Below are positions 11,313 to 20,952 of a DNA stretch of 64,000 nt, piece after piece. The notes beneath the pieces are model-generated. The model had not been told where the DNA came from. It worked only from the letters and a program-made list of their open reading frames with translations, and did not search any database. Origin of the DNA: Chthoniobacter sp. (lineage in GTDB: Bacteria > Verrucomicrobiota > Verrucomicrobiia > Chthoniobacterales > Chthoniobacteraceae); the NCBI GenBank assembly GCA_021414005.1, contig JAIOPH010000004.1, forward strand, positions 62,001 to 126,000. The letters are read 5' to 3'. Both the position numbers and the translations under genes were made by a program. Numbering within the stretch: the first letter of the stretch is position 1; each line of letters starts with the position of its first letter.

Positions 11313-12062
11313 ATGCCGAAGCCCAAGTCACCTGCGAAGTCCCGCCAGCCCAAGTATCGCCGCATCGTCCTTAAACTCAGCGGAGAAGCACTCAAGGCGC
11401 GTGGCAGCGCGGACAATATCTCGCCGGAAATCGTCCAGCAGGTGTGCTCACAGATCAAAGCTGTGCATGAGATGGGCGTACAGGTCGCCGTGGTGATCGG
11501 TGGCGGAAACATCTGGCGTGGCCTGAGCGCCAGCCACCGCGGCATGGAGCGCACCACGGCAGACTACATGGGAATGCTCGCCACCGTCATCAACGGCCTC
11601 GCTTTGCAAAGCGCCCTCGAACAAATGGGCCTGCCGACCCGCGTGCAGACGGCCATCCGCATGGACAACGTCGCCGAGCCCTTCATCCGTCGCCGCGCCA
11701 TCGCGCAACTCGAGGAAGGCCACGTCGTCATTTTCGTCGCTGGCACGGGCAACCCCTTCTTTTCCACCGACACCACTGCCGCTTTGCGCGCGAACGAGAT
11801 CGGCGCGGAGGTCATCCTCAAAGCCACGAAGGTGGATGGCATCTACACCGCCGACCCGTTCAAGGATCCAAAGGCGAAGAAGTACGACCGCATCACCTTC
11901 ACCGAGGCGCTCTCGAAGCGGCTCTCCGTCATGGATTCCACTGCTTTCAGCCTCTGCCTGGACAACAAAATGCCGATCATCGTTTTCGACATGATGAAGT
12001 CCGATAACATCAAGAGCGTGGTCCTCGGCAAAACCGTCGGCACGCTCGTCACGGTGGACTAA
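11313..12062 (+). CDS. pyrH: UMP kinase
   Basis: This 249-residue amino-acid-kinase-fold enzyme phosphorylates UMP to UDP with ATP in the cytoplasm. Family motifs are [13 protein letters not shown] at the N-terminus, [47 protein letters not shown] and [18 protein letters not shown] chose the ATG at 11313 because the sequence before it is not family-like; the upstream reading frame overlaps the CAP gene. The lead peptide [14 protein letters not shown] is a little longer than in most homologues. It is followed nine bases later by frr, the common pyrH-frr order in bacteria. Confidence 0.97.
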   Translation: MPKPKSPAKSRQPKYRRIVLKLSGEALKARGSADNISPEIVQQVCSQIKAVHEMGVQVAVVIGGGNIWRGLSASHRGMERTTADYMGMLATVINGLALQSALEQMGLPTRVQTAIRMDNVAEPFIRRRAIAQLEEGHVVIFVAGTGNPFFSTDTTAALRANEIGAEVILKATKVDGIYTADPFKDPKAKKYDRITFTEALSKRLSVMDSTAFSLCLDNKMPIIVFDMMKSDNIKSVVLGKTVGTLVTVD

Positions 12063-12071
12063 ATTCGCATT

Positions 12072-12632
12072 ATGGATCCTGACGAAATCATGCTCGACGC
12101 CGAGGCCGCGATGGAAAAGGGCTTCGAATATCTGCAACACGAATTCTCCGCCGTCCGCACTGGTAAGGCCTCGCCCGCGCTCGTGGAAAACATCGACGTG
12201 GTGGCCTACGACGCGCAGATGAAACTCAAGCAACTCGCGCTCATTACCACGCCCGAGCCGCGCCTGCTCGTCATCCAGCCGTTCGACGCCAGCACCACGA
12301 AGGACATCGAAAAAGCGATCAAGGAATCGAAGCTCGGCATCAACCCCATCGTGGACGGCAAAATCATCCGCCTGCCCATCCCCGCGCTTTCCGAGGAGCG
12401 GCGCAAGGACCTCGTCAAAGGCATCAAGCAGATGGCCGAGGAGGCGCGCGTGCGGGTGCGCTCGACCCGGCGCGACAGCATCGACGCGCTGAAAAAGGCG
12501 GAAAAAGAAGGCGCGATCTCCGAGGACCAGCTCGTCAGTTTGGAAAAGGAAATCCAGAAGCTGACCGATCAGTTTGGCAAAAAAATCGACGACGCCGTGA
12601 ACGTCAAGGAAGCCGATATCCTCAAGGTCTGA
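12072..12632 (+). CDS. frr: Ribosome recycling factor
   Basis: The 186-residue length is exactly typical of RRF. It splits post-termination ribosomes with EF-G. Conserved segments include LQHEFSAVRTGKASPALVE, LKQLALITTPEPRLLVIQPFD, IEKAIKESKLGINP, GKIIRLPIPALSEERRKDLVK, RVRVRSTRRDSIDALKK and the C-terminal ISEDQLVSLEKEIQKLTDQF helix. It sits nine bases after pyrH and five bases before the next gene, so the three are probably one transcription unit. Confidence 0.97.
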   Translation: MDPDEIMLDAEAAMEKGFEYLQHEFSAVRTGKASPALVENIDVVAYDAQMKLKQLALITTPEPRLLVIQPFDASTTKDIEKAIKESKLGINPIVDGKIIRLPIPALSEERRKDLVKGIKQMAEEARVRVRSTRRDSIDALKKAEKEGAISEDQLVSLEKEIQKLTDQFGKKIDDAVNVKEADILKV

Positions 12633-12637
12633 ACAAC

Positions 12638-13117
12638 ATGCGCACACTTTTTCTCGCCGGAGTTTTCCTCGCCTCCCTCGTCGCCAGCCAGGGCGCGGTC
12701 GTTCGCCTCGCGCCGGAGTTTGGCTTTCCCAGTCCCGGCGGCAAAGCGCAGTCGCTCCGCAGTCTGCGCGGGCAGGCCGTGGTCTTGTTGATCACGAAAA
12801 GCCCGGACAGCCGCGCCTTTCGCAAGCAGCTCAAATATCTCAAGGAGATCTACCAGCAGTTCGCCAGCAAACAGGTCGTCTTCATCGCCGCGCTCGGCGA
12901 AGGTGAGGGCCCGGTGAAATCGGACATCCCTTTCGTCCTCGCGAACAACGGGCCCGCCGTGGCCAGCGCCTACGGAGCGACGGAAGATTTCACCCTCGTG
13001 ATCATCGGCAAGGACGGGAACGTGGACTACCAGACGACCAAGGTCTGCACGCCCGAGCGCGTGCGCGACGTGATCCAGAATTCCTTCGAGGTGCAGGAAG
13101 GCTCGCGGAAGGAATAA
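12638..13117 (+). CDS. Secreted thioredoxin-fold protein without CXXC
   Basis: The 159 residues open with a signal peptide (MRTLFLAGVFLASLVASQGA). The remainder reads as a thioredoxin-like fold: PEFGFPSPGGKAQSLRSLRGQAVVLLI resembles AhpC/TlpA-type openings, followed by a helix, a strand QVVFIAAL and a C-terminal strand pair DFTLVIIGKDGNVDYQTT. The position of the redox CXXC is occupied by KSPDS, so it is probably not a disulfide oxidoreductase. It may belong to the DUF4174-like group; I am not certain. It is five bases downstream of frr and likely co-transcribed. It is convergent with the next gene. Confidence 0.7.
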   Translation: MRTLFLAGVFLASLVASQGAVVRLAPEFGFPSPGGKAQSLRSLRGQAVVLLITKSPDSRAFRKQLKYLKEIYQQFASKQVVFIAALGEGEGPVKSDIPFVLANNGPAVASAYGATEDFTLVIIGKDGNVDYQTTKVCTPERVRDVIQNSFEVQEGSRKE

Positions 13118-13142
13118 GGCGCGCAGCGGCCCCCGCGCCCTG

Positions 13143-13871
13143 TCATTTTCGCCCGAGGTAACGCTCCCAATCCGGCGGCAGCGGCGCGCGCTCGATGCCA
13201 TCCGCGATGCGTCCCTCGAAGGCCGGCTCGAACGCGGTGCTCGTGCCGTAGACCATGATGGTGTCGCGCGAACCTTCAGCGCGCAGCCCGTGGCCGACGC
13301 CGGCCGGAATGACCAGACCCGCGTTGTTCGGCCCGCGCTGATCGTCGCCTTCAATGATGAAACGCATCACGCGGCGCGGCATTCCGACGCGTTCGTCCAC
13401 GAGCAGCATCTCGACATTGCCCTGCACGAAAAACATGGCGTCCCACTGCTCGCGATCGTACGGGCGCAGCGCGTAGTTTTTCGGCTCCGCCGCAAAAAGC
13501 CGCTGGAACCAGTCATCGGCGGTCGTGCCCTCCGGGATGTGCGGCGGGTGAATGTGAAAGCCCTTGGCCGTGCCCGCGTACATCCGCGCGGTGGCCCACT
13601 GCCGCGGCCAGAGTCCGATCGCCGCGAGCGCGCCGTCGCCCATGCGCGCGAATTCGCCGAAAAATCCCCGCTGCCGCTGCGCAAAAATACGGCGCGGGAA
13701 AATCTCCACGCCGGGAATCCACGCCGCATTGAGTTCGGCGCGTTTCGCGATCAGTTCACCGGCCTCGACGCCGGTGGTGGCGAGGCGCTCGGCGAGAGTG
13801 CTGGCGGAGTAATCGCGCTGCGTGAGTTGCGCGCGGGCATCGGGTTTCAGGGCGTGCCAGAGATCGGACAT
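13143..13871 (-). CDS. Cupin-fold, RmlC-like sugar epimerase-related protein
   Basis: The 242-residue protein resembles the dTDP-4-dehydrorhamnose 3,5-epimerase (RmlC) superfamily. A jelly-roll core is visible in ARMYAGTAKGFHIHPPHIPEG (histidine-containing strand), QWDAMFFVQGNVEMLLVDER, and NAGLVIPAGVGHGLRAEGS, a typical PAG.GHG element. It is longer than RmlC (about 180 residues), with an extra N-terminal stretch of roughly 60 residues. It lies next to an epimerase gene on the same strand, which supports a nucleotide-sugar role. The exact reaction is not predictable; it could be a non-catalytic cupin. Confidence 0.65.
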   Translation of the reverse strand: MSDLWHALKPDARAQLTQRDYSASTLAERLATTGVEAGELIAKRAELNAAWIPGVEIFPRRIFAQRQRGFFGEFARMGDGALAAIGLWPRQWATARMYAGTAKGFHIHPPHIPEGTTADDWFQRLFAAEPKNYALRPYDREQWDAMFFVQGNVEMLLVDERVGMPRRVMRFIIEGDDQRGPNNAGLVIPAGVGHGLRAEGSRDTIMVYGTSTAFEPAFEGRIADGIERAPLPPDWERYLGRK

Positions 13872-13967
13872 AAGGCGGAGACTAGGGGATGGCGTGCAGT
13901 GCTGGCAGCATCAAATTTCAACCCGCGCAGCCCGGCCTTCCGGGTCGAGTGCTCCACCTAGGAGTTT

Positions 13968-14993
13968 TCAGCCCGCATGCGCCGCGTACCAGCGGACCGT
14001 TTCATCCAGCCCCTCATCCACGCTCACCTCTGGCGCGAAGTGGAGAACACGCTGGATCGCCGCAATGTCCGCCGCGCTGTGCTGGATGTCGCCGGCACGC
14101 GGCGGGCCGTAGCGCACCGGTCTCGCCGGAACTCCGGTGACCGCCGCGACGCGCGCTGCAATGCTTTCGTAGAGCACCGCCAGCGTGGTGCTGCCGCCGA
14201 GCGCCACGTTGAAAACTTCGCCCAGCGATGCGCGGTGGCGCGTGGTCGCGGCGAGGAGATTGGCCTGCACCACATTCGCGACGTGGCAAAAGTCGCGCGT
14301 GATCCCGCCGTCGCCGTGAATGCTGCACTCGCCGCCACGAACCAGCGTGGTGATCCACTGCGGAATAACCGCCGCATAACCGCCCGTGGGATTCTGCCGC
14401 GGGCCAAAGACGTTGAAGTAGCGCAGCCCCACGTTTTCCAACCCGTAATGGACGAAGAACTGGCGCGCGTAAACTTCGTCCATGAGCTTCGAGGCACCGT
14501 ACGGACTAAGCGGAAGGCCGATCTGTGCCTCGATTTTCGTGGCACGCGCATCGTCGCCATAGACCGCGCTGCTGCTCGCATAAACCACGCGGCGTACGCG
14601 GTTGTCGCGCGCGGCGGCGAGGAGATTGAGCGTGCCGGTGACGTTCGTGTCGTGACAGCCGAGCGGGTCTTCCAACGAGAGCGGCACCGAGATGAAACCG
14701 GCGTGGTGCAGGACGTAATCCACCCGGTTGCTCGCCTCCCGGCACGCCCCCATGTCGGCGACCGACCCCTTTTGCAAAGTGAAGCGCGCCCATTGCTCCG
14801 GGCTCACCCGCGCCTCGACTTCCGCGAGATTCTGCGGCGAGCCGGTGGAAAAGTTGTCGAGCCCGACCACCCGCTGATCCAGTCGCAGCAAGGCTTCGAG
14901 CAAATGCGAGCCGATGAACCCGGCGACGCCGGTGATGAGCCACACGCGCGGCTCGGCGGCGAGTTCCTGTCGGAGAACGGAATAGGCAGTCAT
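13968..14993 (-). CDS. NAD-dependent sugar-nucleotide epimerase, WbpP/TviC-like
   Basis: This 341-residue extended short-chain dehydrogenase has an NAD-binding GVAGFIG motif at residues 22-28, a catalytic YxxxK (Tyr165, Lys169) and a SSSAVYG strand around residue 140. The N-terminal WLITGVAGFIGSHLLE..GLDNFSTG closely resembles UDP-GlcNAc C4-epimerases of the WbpP/TviC type, which supply UDP-GalNAc for surface polysaccharide. I chose ATG 14993 because the sequence upstream is not family-like; no clear ribosome site is visible. The neighbouring cupin-fold protein (13143-13871) could act on the same or a related sugar. The specificity is inferred. Confidence 0.85.
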   Translation of the reverse strand: MTAYSVLRQELAAEPRVWLITGVAGFIGSHLLEALLRLDQRVVGLDNFSTGSPQNLAEVEARVSPEQWARFTLQKGSVADMGACREASNRVDYVLHHAGFISVPLSLEDPLGCHDTNVTGTLNLLAAARDNRVRRVVYASSSAVYGDDARATKIEAQIGLPLSPYGASKLMDEVYARQFFVHYGLENVGLRYFNVFGPRQNPTGGYAAVIPQWITTLVRGGECSIHGDGGITRDFCHVANVVQANLLAATTRHRASLGEVFNVALGGSTTLAVLYESIAARVAAVTGVPARPVRYGPPRAGDIQHSAADIAAIQRVLHFAPEVSVDEGLDETVRWYAAHAG

Positions 14994-15133
14994 GGAAGGT
15001 TTTCTGGGAGCCGGACGAAAGACACGAAACGCCACCCCGGCGACAATCCTTTTCCGAACCCGCGACCCTGCGGCCCGCGCCGCGAAATCGGTTGTCATTC
15101 CCCGACCCCATCCCCAATCTCCGCGCCCAGCGC

Positions 15134-16516
15134 ATGGGCGGCATCACTTTTACCAATCTCACGCGGCAGGTCGAAATCGGCGCGAACTGCTACTGCCTCG
15201 ACCTCGCCGGCAAACGCCTCGTCCTCGACTCCGGCCTGCACCCGCGGCTGGATGGCGACGCCGCGCTGCCCAACCACCGGCTCATTCCCGACGGCTCCGC
15301 GGATGCAATCCTCCTCTCGCACGCGCATCAGGATCATGTCGGCTCTCTTCCCGTGCTCATGCGCCGCCACCCCGGCGCGCCCGTTTTCATGACCGACGCG
15401 ACGCGCCAGCTCAGCGACGTAATGCTCCACAACTCGGTCAACGTGATGCTGAAAAAGCGCGAGGAAGGCATCACCAGCTACCCGCTTTTCACCCACCGCG
15501 AAGTCGAGCTGGCGGTGAAACGCTGGCGGCCCGTGCCGCTGCACACGCGCTTCGACGTGACCGGCGAGCGGCTGCGCGCGGACGAAAGCGCCGACGTGTC
15601 CATCGAGTTCTTCGACGCCGGGCACATCCTCGGCTCCGTCGGCACGCTCATTCGCGCGGAAGGGCGCACGATTTTCTACACCGGCGATATCCAGTTCGAC
15701 GACCAGACGATCATGCAAGGCGCGCGCTTTCCCGAGCACGAGCTGGACGTGCTCATCATCGAGACCACGCGCGGCGACCGCGCCACGCCGGAGGGTTTCA
15801 CCCGCGCCGGCGAGGAACTGCGGCTGGCTGACGCCATTCGCGTGCAGTTCGACCGCGGCGCGGCCGTGCTCATCCCGCTTTTCGCGCTCGGGAAAACGCA
15901 GGAATTGCTGGCGATGTTTCACAGTTTCCGCCAGCGCGGGCTGCTCGGGCACTGCCCCATCTACATCGGCGGCCTCGGCACGAAACTCACCGAGATCTAC
16001 GACAAGCTCGCTGGCCAAACTCCGCGCCAAAAGCCCAGCCTCGACCTCCTCAACGCCGTCGCGCCCTTTACCATGGCCGGCAAGGCCGCCGATGCCACCC
16101 CGCTCAAAGGCGGACGCATCTATGCCATTTCCAGCGGCATGATGACGGAGAAAACGCTCTCCAATTCCTTTGCTCGCAACGTCCTCAGCGACCCGGCCCA
16201 CGCCCTTTTTTTCGTCGGCTATGCCGACCCGCTTTCCCCCGCCGGACGCATCCGCTCCACCGCACCCGGCGGCATCGTCCAGCTCAGTCCCGAATTCCCG
16301 CCGCAGCCGCTCCGCTGCCAGCGCGGCGAGTTTAATTTCAGCGCCCACGCCAGTCGCGAAAGCATCCGCGCCTACGTGAATCAAGTGCGCCCGAAAAAAG
16401 TCATCCTCGTCCACGGCGATGCCCCCGCTATCGAATGGTTTCGCACTACCCTCCAAGCCGATCTCCCCGCCAGCGAAATCCTCACGCCCACTCCCGGCGT
16501 GGCGCTGGAGTTATAG
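15134..16516 (+). CDS. MBL-fold beta-CASP RNA-processing exonuclease-like protein
   Basis: This 460-residue metallo-beta-lactamase-fold protein carries a zinc site HAHQDH at residues 63-68, followed by GHILGS, FYTGDIQFDD and the C-terminal beta-CASP/RMMBL elements NFSAHAS and KVILVHGD. This is the layout of bacterial CPSF73-like nucleases that process or degrade RNA. The start is uncertain: a TTG at 15092 would add 14 residues, but the ATG at 15134 sits just before the first conserved strand. It is divergent from the epimerase, with start codons about 140 bases apart. The RNA substrate is unknown. Confidence 0.85.
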   Translation: MGGITFTNLTRQVEIGANCYCLDLAGKRLVLDSGLHPRLDGDAALPNHRLIPDGSADAILLSHAHQDHVGSLPVLMRRHPGAPVFMTDATRQLSDVMLHNSVNVMLKKREEGITSYPLFTHREVELAVKRWRPVPLHTRFDVTGERLRADESADVSIEFFDAGHILGSVGTLIRAEGRTIFYTGDIQFDDQTIMQGARFPEHELDVLIIETTRGDRATPEGFTRAGEELRLADAIRVQFDRGAAVLIPLFALGKTQELLAMFHSFRQRGLLGHCPIYIGGLGTKLTEIYDKLAGQTPRQKPSLDLLNAVAPFTMAGKAADATPLKGGRIYAISSGMMTEKTLSNSFARNVLSDPAHALFFVGYADPLSPAGRIRSTAPGGIVQLSPEFPPQPLRCQRGEFNFSAHASRESIRAYVNQVRPKKVILVHGDAPAIEWFRTTLQADLPASEILTPTPGVALEL

Positions 16517-16728
16517 GAGCGTCGCGCCGAGTTCAAACATTCCGTCATTTTGCGCAGGGTTCCTGGAGGTGTTGGGGAACGGAAAGTGATTTCGGCCTCT
16601 GTTAGAATGTAGCTTGGCGAGCATGGCCTCGGCATTTGCTCGCTCATTGGCATCGTTTTGGGCAATACCCTCCCTATAAAGCAGTGCACCTTGATCTATC
16701 GAATCGCTGCGCCACGAGTGACTCATCC

Positions 16729-17640
16729 ATGTCCGGCACCGCCCATCTCGCCCGCGTCCTTCCTTCCGTGGATGTTGAAACTTATGTTCCATCGGCGATC
16801 ACCGTCGTACGGCGTTCGGTGAAATGGCCGGGGATTGTCGTTCACGAGCGGCGGGGAAAAGCAGGACGCGTCAATTATCCCGGCGGCATCCGGCAGCATG
16901 TTTTTTATCTTTTTCTAAGACCGCTGAAGATGGACGTGGTACTCGGTCGGGAAAAGCGGGTGGTCAATTACAAGGCGGGGGAGGCGCGATTCACGCCGGC
17001 GGGGCAGTCGGTTTCGTTTCGATGGTCGGGCGAAGTGCAGGTGCTGATGGTCGGGTTTGAACCGTGGTTTTTTTCCCGCGTCGCCGCGGAACTGGGCTCA
17101 TCAGCCATTTTCCCGGCGGAGACGAACAACAGCAAGCTCGCCGCCGATCACCCCGCGTGCCTGCTCATGCACCAGCTTCGCCGCGAGCTCGATGGTTCCG
17201 CAGGCGCGGCATTCGCGGCGGAGGGTTTGGCCCGCGCGATCGTCGTGTTGCTGCTGCGGGAGTTCGATCACATTCCCGCGATCAAACCCGACACGCCCGC
17301 GCCGCCACTCGCCGTTTTGCAAGTGGTCGCGGTCATGCGGCAGCGGCTCACGGAATCGCTTTCCTTGGAAGAACTCGCATCCGTCGCGCGGCTCAGCCCG
17401 TTTCATTTCGCGCGGCAATTCAAGGCCGCCACCGGCCATCCGCCGCACGAGTATCTCATCCGACTCCGCGTCGATCGCGCGCAGGAGCTGATCCGGCAGC
17501 ATCATCGCAAATGGTCGCTGGCCGCCGTCGCGAACGAATGCGGCTTTGCCGATCAGAGCCACATGGCGCGTCATTTTAAACGTGTTCTCGGCCTGAACCC
17601 CGGCGAATTTGCCGACGCCTGCGGCGCAAGATCGTCCTAG
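16729..17640 (+). CDS. AraC-family transcriptional regulator
   Basis: The 303 residues form an N-terminal cupin-like sensing domain (residues 1 to about 190) and a C-terminal AraC/XylS double helix-turn-helix. The DNA-binding part is clear: SLSLEELASVARLSPFHFAR (first HTH), KAATGHPPHEYLIRLRVDRA, then WSLAAVANECGFADQSHMAR and HFKRVLGLNPGEF. It ends 72 bases before the RND pump gene in the same direction, so it may regulate the pump, although this is inferred from position only. The ATG at 16729 is preferred over in-frame upstream codons, which are not family-like. Confidence 0.88.
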   Translation: MSGTAHLARVLPSVDVETYVPSAITVVRRSVKWPGIVVHERRGKAGRVNYPGGIRQHVFYLFLRPLKMDVVLGREKRVVNYKAGEARFTPAGQSVSFRWSGEVQVLMVGFEPWFFSRVAAELGSSAIFPAETNNSKLAADHPACLLMHQLRRELDGSAGAAFAAEGLARAIVVLLLREFDHIPAIKPDTPAPPLAVLQVVAVMRQRLTESLSLEELASVARLSPFHFARQFKAATGHPPHEYLIRLRVDRAQELIRQHHRKWSLAAVANECGFADQSHMARHFKRVLGLNPGEFADACGARSS

Positions 17641-17712
17641 AGCCCGCGCAAGAGCGTCCAAGCGTCAGCAAGGCCGGAGCGCGACAGTCCGGCGATTCTT
17701 TAACCGCCAACT

Positions 17713-20700
17713 ATGTGGATTGTCCGCCTCGCGCTGCGCAGGCCCCTTACTTTCATTGTCGCCGCGCTCGTGCTGCTTTTGCTCACGCCGCTCGTGCTGC
17801 TACGCACCCCCACGGACATTTTCCCTGCGATCAATATTCCGGTCGTCTCCGTCATCTGGCAGTTTGCGGGGCTGAGTTCGCAGGAGATCGAGCAGCGCAT
17901 CATTTATAATCACGAGCGCTCGCTGTCCGCGACGGTCAACGACATCGAGCACACCGAGTCCACGAGCTACAACGGCGTGGGCATCATCAAAGTCTTCCTC
18001 CAACCCGGCGCGAACGTCGATGGCGCCGTCGCGCAGCTCACTGCGGTCGCGCAGACCATCCTGCGCCAGATGCCGCCGGGCCAGACACCGCCGCTCATCA
18101 TTCGCTACAACGCCTCGACCGTCCCGATCCTGCAGTACAGCCTCACGAGTAAAACGCTGAGTGAACAGGCGGTCGCCGATTTGGCGCTGAATCAAGTGCG
18201 CGTCGGCATCGCAAACATTCCGGGCGCGCAAATCCCGTGGCCGTATGGTGGGCGCCAGCGCGCGGTCGTGGTGAATCTCGACATCACTTCGTTAAAGGCG
18301 AAAAATTTGCGCCCGCAGGATGTCGTGGACGCGGTGAACGCGCAGAACCTGATTCTTCCCGGCGGCACGTCGAAGATCGGCGGCACGGAATACAACGTGG
18401 AAGTGAACGGCAGCCCGCGCGTGCTCGAAGACTTGAATGATCTGCCGGTGAAAGTGGTGAACGGCACGACGATCTATTTGCGCGATGTCGCACAGGTGCG
18501 CGACGGCTTCAATCCGCAGACCAATGTCGTGCGCCGTGATGGTGCGCGAGGGGCGCTCATCACCGTCATGAAAAGCGGCGCGGCCTCGACGCTCGATGTC
18601 GTGCGCCGGATTAAGGAGCAGCTTCCGCGTGTGCTTTCCACCGTCACGTCGGAGCTCGAAGTGCGCGAGTTTGCCGACCAGTCGCTCTTCGTGCGGGCGG
18701 CCATCAGTGGAGTTTTGAAAGAGGGCGTCATTGCCGCGGCGCTCACGGCCATCATGATCCTGCTCTTCATCGGTTCGTGGCGGAGCACGATCATCATCGC
18801 GCTGTCGATCCCGCTCAGCGTGCTCGCATCGATTGCCTGTCTGAGCGCGCTCGGCGAGACGATCAATCTAATGACGCTCGGAGGCCTCGCGCTCGCGGTC
18901 GGCATCCTGGTGGACGACGCGACGGTGGAAATCGAAAACGTGCATCGCCAAATGGCGATGGGGAAGCCGCTGATCCGGGCGATCCTCGATGGAGCACAGG
19001 AAATCGCGCTGCCTGCATTCGTCAGCACGCTCTGCATCTGCATCGTTTTCGTGCCGATGTTTTTCCTCACTGGCGTCGCGCGTTTCCTTTTCGTGCCGCT
19101 CGCGGAAGCGGTCGTATTCGCCATGCTCGCCAGCTATCTGCTTTCGCGAACGCTCGTGCCGACGCTGGTGATGTGGTTTTACCGCCACTCGCCGTATCAC
19201 AGCCACGAGAACGAAGAGGCCGAGGCGAATGAGCCGCCTCCACGCGGATGGTCCGCGCCTTTCGTTCACATTCAGCGGAAATTCGAGCACGGCTTCGCGC
19301 ACTTTCGTGAAAGCTATCGGGCGATTCTCGGCAGCGCGCTAAAGCATCGCAAAATGTTCGCCGTCATCTTTCTCGCGCTCTGCCTCGGCTCGCTGGCAAT
19401 CATTTCCCAGCTCGGGCAGGATTTTTTCCCGGAGGTGGATGGTGGTCAGTTCCGGCTGCATGTCCGCGCACGCAGCGGCACGCGAATCGAAGAAACGGTG
19501 CGTCTCGTGGAGCGTGTGGAGAAGGTGATTCGGGAGGTCGTTCCCGCGCATGAACTCGGCGGCATTCTTGACAACATCGGCATCCCGTTTTCCGGCATCG
19601 CGCTGAGCTACAGCAACAGCGGCGTCATCGGGACGGGCGATGCCGACATCCTCGTGTCGCTCACGCAGGATCATCGGCCCACGAAGCAATACGTGCGCGC
19701 GCTCCGGCTTCGGCTGAATCAGGAATTTCCCGGCAACGTTTTCTACTTCCAAGCCGCCGACATCGTCAGCCAGACGCTCAATCTCGGCCTGCCCGCGCCG
19801 TTCGACATCCAGGTTTACGGACGCGATCAAGTCGCCAGCCGAACGATCGCGACGAAACTCGTCGAGAAGATCAGGACCGTGCCGGGAGCGGTGGATGCGC
19901 GCGTGCAGCAGCCGGCGGATCAGCCCAAACTCACGGTGAACGTGAACCGCGAGAAATCGATCGAGCTCGGTTTGAGCGAGCGGGACATTTCAAATTCCGT
20001 GCTGCTCAGTCTGAGTGGCAGCGGCCAGGTGCAGCCAGCTTTCTGGCTGAATCCGAAGCTCGGTATCCAGTACACGATCAATATCCGTGCGCCGGAATCT
20101 GCGATGGATTCGATCACGGCCCTCGAAAGCATCCCCGTAAGCGGTGGCCGGGCGGGTGAGGCGAACGGCCAGCTTCTCGCCAATGTCGCGAGCCTTGATC
20201 GCGGGCAAAGCGCGACTGTTTTTTCGCACTACGACGTGCTGCCGGTCATTGATGTTTTTGGCGGTGTGAGCGGGCGCGACCTCGGCGGGGTGTTGCGGGA
20301 TATTCAGCCATTCATCGAGGAGGCTAAGAGGGAATTGCCGCGGGGAAGTTTCATCCTGGTGCGCGGGCAGGCGGAGACCATGCGCAGCAGTTACATCGGG
20401 CTCGGCGTCGGGCTTATCGGCGCGATCGTGCTCGTCTACTTGCTGCTTGTCGTAAATTTCCAAAGCTGGCTCGACCCGCTCATCATCATCAGTGCGTTGC
20501 CCGGCGCGGTCGCGGGCGTCGTGTGGAGTTTGTGGGTCACGCACACTTCGCTGAGCGTGCCCGCGCTCATGGGTGCGATTATGAGCATCGGTGTGGCCAC
20601 GGCGAACTCCGTGCTCGTCGTGAGTTTTGCGCGAACGAATTTCCGCGGAGGAGCCGAGGCGACGGCGGCCGCCCTGACCGCGGGCACGACCCGCCTGCGC

Positions 20701-20946
20701 GCCGTCCTCATGACCGCGCTCGCGATGATCATCGGCATGTTGCCAATGAGTCTCGGGCTCGGTGAAGGTGGCGAGCAAAACGCGCCGATCGGGCGCGCGG
20801 TTATCGGCGGACTCCTTTTCGCCACGATCGCCACGCTGCTTTTTGTGCCGGTCGTTTTCAGCCTGTGCCATCAAGGCCGCAAGCCCAAGCCGGAGCAGGA
20901 GATTCCCGACGAAGCGCCGCCCGTCCGCACACTCGCCAACGTATAA
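17713..20946 (+). CDS. RND efflux transporter, AcrB/HAE1-like
   Basis: At 1077 residues this is a full-length inner-membrane RND pump. It has TM1 at residues 10-30, two large periplasmic loops and twelve predicted membrane spans. The TM4 proton-relay pair is present in GGLALAVGILVDDATVEIENVHR. The final region (RLRAVLMTALAMIIGMLPMSLGLGEGGEQNAPIGRAVIGG) is a standard RND signature. The substrate cannot be read from sequence; drugs or other amphiphiles are typical, driven by the proton gradient. The adaptor gene follows six bases later. Pump-before-adaptor order is less usual, and no TolC-type outer membrane gene is present in the cluster. Confidence 0.95.
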   Translation: MWIVRLALRRPLTFIVAALVLLLLTPLVLLRTPTDIFPAINIPVVSVIWQFAGLSSQEIEQRIIYNHERSLSATVNDIEHTESTSYNGVGIIKVFLQPGANVDGAVAQLTAVAQTILRQMPPGQTPPLIIRYNASTVPILQYSLTSKTLSEQAVADLALNQVRVGIANIPGAQIPWPYGGRQRAVVVNLDITSLKAKNLRPQDVVDAVNAQNLILPGGTSKIGGTEYNVEVNGSPRVLEDLNDLPVKVVNGTTIYLRDVAQVRDGFNPQTNVVRRDGARGALITVMKSGAASTLDVVRRIKEQLPRVLSTVTSELEVREFADQSLFVRAAISGVLKEGVIAAALTAIMILLFIGSWRSTIIIALSIPLSVLASIACLSALGETINLMTLGGLALAVGILVDDATVEIENVHRQMAMGKPLIRAILDGAQEIALPAFVSTLCICIVFVPMFFLTGVARFLFVPLAEAVVFAMLASYLLSRTLVPTLVMWFYRHSPYHSHENEEAEANEPPPRGWSAPFVHIQRKFEHGFAHFRESYRAILGSALKHRKMFAVIFLALCLGSLAIISQLGQDFFPEVDGGQFRLHVRARSGTRIEETVRLVERVEKVIREVVPAHELGGILDNIGIPFSGIALSYSNSGVIGTGDADILVSLTQDHRPTKQYVRALRLRLNQEFPGNVFYFQAADIVSQTLNLGLPAPFDIQVYGRDQVASRTIATKLVEKIRTVPGAVDARVQQPADQPKLTVNVNREKSIELGLSERDISNSVLLSLSGSGQVQPAFWLNPKLGIQYTINIRAPESAMDSITALESIPVSGGRAGEANGQLLANVASLDRGQSATVFSHYDVLPVIDVFGGVSGRDLGGVLRDIQPFIEEAKRELPRGSFILVRGQAETMRSSYIGLGVGLIGAIVLVYLLLVVNFQSWLDPLIIISALPGAVAGVVWSLWVTHTSLSVPALMGAIMSIGVATANSVLVVSFARTNFRGGAEATAAALTAGTTRLRAVLMTALAMIIGMLPMSLGLGEGGEQNAPIGRAVIGGLLFATIATLLFVPVVFSLCHQGRKPKPEQEIPDEAPPVRTLANV

Positions 20947-20952
20947 ATTTCC

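Noticed and set aside
13085..13150. GGCGCG..CGCGCC hairpin as a bidirectional terminator
   Set aside because: The stem is only six base pairs with a ten-base loop and no T-tract, and such pairs are common in this G+C-rich sequence.
15123..15141. An isolated copy of the phased dyad (GCGCCC..GGGCGG)
   Set aside because: It lies at the start of a coding region, has a different spacing and can be explained by chance in G+C-rich DNA.
16511..16792. Minus-strand 93-codon frame upstream of the AraC gene
   Set aside because: Part of the peptide looks gene-like, but it overlaps the AraC start antisense and has no recognisable homologue; left as not supported.
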